A stretch of 15,069 nt of DNA from assembly GCA_937967705.1 (NCBI GenBank), contig CALCJG010000458.1, positions 1 to 15,069 of the forward strand. Reading direction: 5' to 3'. The stretch comes from an uncultured Spirochaetia bacterium (lineage in GTDB: Bacteria > Spirochaetota > UBA4802 > JAGODF01). Numbering within the stretch: position 1 is the stretch's first letter; each line of letters opens with the position of its first letter. Below the pieces are notes generated by a model that was given only the letters and a program-made list of their open reading frames with translations, was not told the origin of the DNA and searched no databases. This document shows positions 13,398 through 15,069 of this stretch, piece by piece. Both the position numbers and the translations under genes were made by a program.

Positions 13398-14549
13398 TCA
13401 GGGGATTCGCCGCAGTTGATCGGCACCCTCGAGGACCGCCTCCACATACTGGCGGTAATGGGTCTGCAAGCCTATATGGTTTCCCGGCATCACCCGCAGG
13501 GTCAGCCTGGCCCCGCTCCCGACCAGGGAGGGATAGTAGGTCTGCCAGAAACGGCCCTTCTCAGCCGGGGTGATGTTATCCGGATCCCGGAACCCCACGT
13601 TGGCGTATTCAAAGAGGGTGTCGCGCCTCCCGAAGAGAACCGTGACATGCCTCAGACGGGAAACCGGTGCATTGTGATCGTCCAGGAATACGGCGCAATC
13701 CCCCACATCCTTCACGGAGCGGAAGGGCTTTGCGGGATGGAAGTTGCCCAGCAGGCAGGAGGAGAAGGAACGGAGGCAGTCCCCGCTAAATCCCCGGGTG
13801 GCCCCCCAGCCGGATTCCCAGACGTCCCGCCCCTCCCCCCGGAATGCCCTGCCGCCAATCCTGAGGGATTCCCAGGAAAAATTACCCAGGAGACAGCAGC
13901 CCCCGGAGGTCTTGCCCCGGCCCCAGTGCTCATAGCCTGCAGGGGTTATCTGCGCCAGGTCAGTTACTGCATCGTGATACCGCGAGGCCGTCAGCCTTGA
14001 CAGGATGCCGCCATGGGAATAACCGACGGAAAAGAGTTTAACGGGGATTTTATCCGGGTAGAGAACCTGCGGCAGCGGTTTGTCTCCCACCGTAACCGGC
14101 AATTCCGTGAGGGGACGGAAACCCTCAACATCCATCCCCTGACCCTGCAGAACGAAGCGCGTAACCTCCATCAGGACCACCATTTTGCCCTCATCCCCCC
14201 GCCAGCGGGGATCCCTCCCGAAGGGGGTGTCACAGATGGGGAAGACCACGATCCCCGAGCGGGACCGGCGGGCCAGATGGTGAATGAAGACATCCAGATC
14301 TCCCGGACCCCGGGCGTGACCGTGAAAAAAGACGATGACACTTCCCCCCAGACGGTTGTCCTTACGATTTCTCTCCTTCTCCTCCGGGGTACGCACATCG
14401 ATGATGCGGTAATGCGCCTTGAGATAATCCCCGTTAAAATGCACCGGAACGCTCCGTACCCGCCGGTCGATGGGGTCAGAACGCTCTTCTCCCCATAAGG
14501 GAACACCAATCAGCAGAATCACAAGAAGGATTAAGGACCTTTGTCTCAT
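13398..14549 (-). CDS. Exported alpha/beta hydrolase-like protein
   Basis: The product has 383 residues. A signal peptide (RQRSLILLVILLIGVPLWG, likely cut after residue 20) sends it to the periplasm or outside. The hydrolase elements are an oxyanion strand VIVFFHGHARG (71-81), nucleophile Ser178 in GYSHGG, a candidate Asp in FGRRDTLFE, and catalytic-type His358 in PGNHIG. A Cys-containing phrase recurs (CCLLGNF and, about 45 residues later, SCLLGNF), both in the insert between nucleophile and acid, which suggests a lid with a possible disulfide. The substrate is unknown, and I do not recognise a named family. The start is supported by AAAGAGG (complement of 14564-14558) 8 nt upstream. It converges on the J-domain gene with 13 nt between stops. 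Confidence 0.8.
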   Translation of the reverse strand: MRQRSLILLVILLIGVPLWGEERSDPIDRRVRSVPVHFNGDYLKAHYRIIDVRTPEEKERNRKDNRLGGSVIVFFHGHARGPGDLDVFIHHLARRSRSGIVVFPICDTPFGRDPRWRGDEGKMVVLMEVTRFVLQGQGMDVEGFRPLTELPVTVGDKPLPQVLYPDKIPVKLFSVGYSHGGILSRLTASRYHDAVTDLAQITPAGYEHWGRGKTSGGCCLLGNFSWESLRIGGRAFRGEGRDVWESGWGATRGFSGDCLRSFSSCLLGNFHPAKPFRSVKDVGDCAVFLDDHNAPVSRLRHVTVLFGRRDTLFEYANVGFRDPDNITPAEKGRFWQTYYPSLVGSGARLTLRVMPGNHIGLQTHYRQYVEAVLEGADQLRRIP

Positions 14550-14589
14550 ATATCATACCTCTTTACCGGGATTACATGTCGACCCCTCG

Positions 14590-14620
14590 TTCCGGTGGGA
14601 TTCTTCTCCCCTTTCCGGAA
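14590..14620. repeat. Inverted repeat upstream of the exported hydrolase gene
   Basis: TTCCGG (14590-14595) pairs with CCGGAA (14615-14620). Inside it GGGA (14597-14600) pairs with TCCC (14607-14610) around a 6-nt loop. The element lies between divergent genes, about 40 nt upstream of the hydrolase start, and could be an operator or a leader hairpin. The remainder of the 268-nt gap 14550-14817 shows no gene, only A+T-rich sequence and a promoter near its right end. Confidence 0.4.
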
Positions 14621-14758
14621 TGCCTCAACGATGATCCGGGATGAAGGACTTTCCAGTAATCCTGTTTTAAACAAAGATATCTGTCATGACCCATATCCTC
14701 TACTCAAAAGCCGATGTATGGAAATTGCACAATAAAATAGGGAGCGATGAAAAAAGTG

Positions 14759-14787
14759 TTGCCGACAGGCAAAAGTTTAAGTATTTT
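14759..14787 (+). promoter_or_regulatory. Probable promoter of the ferredoxin-like gene
   Basis: TTGCCG (14759-14764, 4 of 6), an exact 17-nt spacer, and TATTTT (14782-14787, 4 of 6) lie in A+T-rich DNA about 30 nt before the ATG at 14818. Confidence 0.45.
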
Positions 14788-14817
14788 AGAATTTATTAAA
14801 TAATATCCGAGGTAGTT

Positions 14818-15006
14818 ATGATCCATGTTGAAAACAGCCGTTGTCCAGAAAACCATCCCTGCCCCCTGGTAAAACGGTGCCCCGTAGGGGCCATAACGCA
14901 GCAGGGCCATAAGGCTCCGATAATAAATCACGACAAGTGTATAGAATGCGGCATATGCACCCATAGCTGTCCCTTCCAGGCAGTTCGTGAAGCGGTTCCC
15001 GGGTAA
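14818..15006 (+). CDS. Small ferredoxin-like iron-sulfur protein
   Basis: This 62-residue cytoplasmic protein is about the size of a bacterial 2[4Fe-4S] ferredoxin. The C-terminal motif is canonical: C41-x2-C44-x2-C47-x3-C51-Pro. The N-terminal motif is unusual: C9-x5-C15-x5-C21-Pro (RCPENHPCPLVKRCPVGAI) replaces the normal CxxCxxCxxxCP, so seven rather than eight cysteines are available. C21 is well placed to complete the cluster held by C41, C44 and C47. The other site would have C9, C15 and C51 only, perhaps with His13, or may hold a different cluster or none. The start is supported by GAGG 6 nt before the ATG. The gene seems monocistronic as far as the window shows, and its redox partner is unknown. 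Confidence 0.88.
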   Translation: MIHVENSRCPENHPCPLVKRCPVGAITQQGHKAPIINHDKCIECGICTHSCPFQAVREAVPG

Positions 15007-15048
15007 GAAGTCCTATTATCACTCTCTACTATATATCAAATCACAACC

Positions 15049-15068
15049 GGGAGATGAAAGAATCTCCC
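15049..15068 (+). terminator. Possible terminator stem at the window edge
   Basis: GGGAGA (15049-15054) and TCTCCC (15063-15068) form a 6-bp stem with an 8-nt loop 42 nt after the ferredoxin stop. The window ends one base later, so whether a T-tract follows cannot be seen. Confidence 0.3.
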
Positions 15069-15069
15069 T

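Noticed and set aside
14704..14964. 86-codon - strand frame rich in aromatic and hydrophobic residues
   Set aside because: It overlaps the ferredoxin gene, whose cysteine motif, ribosome site and promoter are much stronger evidence.

Overview
The window is about 15 kb of G+C-rich, densely packed bacterial DNA, probably an assembled contig from a metagenome or draft genome. Its first 26 bases are the 3' end of the Illumina TruSeq read-1 adapter rather than biology, so the first gene (hisD) is truncated by the contig edge. I see no tRNA, rRNA, CRISPR array, transposase or phage gene. Signal peptides, a patatin-like lipase and a probable envelope protein suggest a diderm. The class I adenylate cyclase homologue, a DUF6485 protein and the HD-GYP protein would suit a spirochaete or a deltaproteobacterium-like lineage. 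I lean weakly to Spirochaetota, but nothing in the window settles it.

Layout. (1) 27-1858, + strand: the 3' part of hisD (histidinol dehydrogenase) followed after 2 nt by an orphan, half-length type I restriction specificity-subunit-like gene. (2) 1933-3463, + strand: a possible 24-codon leader ORF, a patatin-like phospholipase and a GIY-YIG nuclease-like gene, joined by ATGA overlaps. This unit meets head-on a 67-aa cysteine-rich DUF6485 gene (- strand), the two stop codons sharing bases. (3) 3865-4668, + strand: a promoter, a 5' hairpin and a crotonase-family (enoyl-CoA hydratase/isomerase) gene. (4) 4669-9761, + strand: a structured intergenic region, then an HD-GYP protein (predicted c-di-GMP phosphodiesterase), a full-length class I adenylate cyclase homologue 9 nt downstream, and an alpha/beta hydrolase. 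(5) 9873-10346, + strand: a small exported protein of unknown function. (6) 12330-10348, - strand: a two-gene ABC exporter (ATPase, then ABC-2 permease). (7) 12410-13384, + strand: a membrane-anchored J-domain protein divergent from the ABC genes. (8) 14549-13398, - strand: an exported serine-hydrolase-like protein. (9) 14818-15006, + strand: a 62-aa ferredoxin-like protein with a non-canonical first cysteine motif, in an A+T-rich end of the window.

How the genes fit together. The strongest functional link is region 4. A predicted c-di-GMP-degrading enzyme and a predicted cAMP-making enzyme are apparently co-transcribed and close enough for coupled translation, behind a promoter and a near-palindromic operator-like element. 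This is the best candidate for a little-described signalling module here. The rest looks like ordinary chromosomal housekeeping and envelope genes. All three tail-to-tail gene junctions are almost free of spacer and have no terminator.
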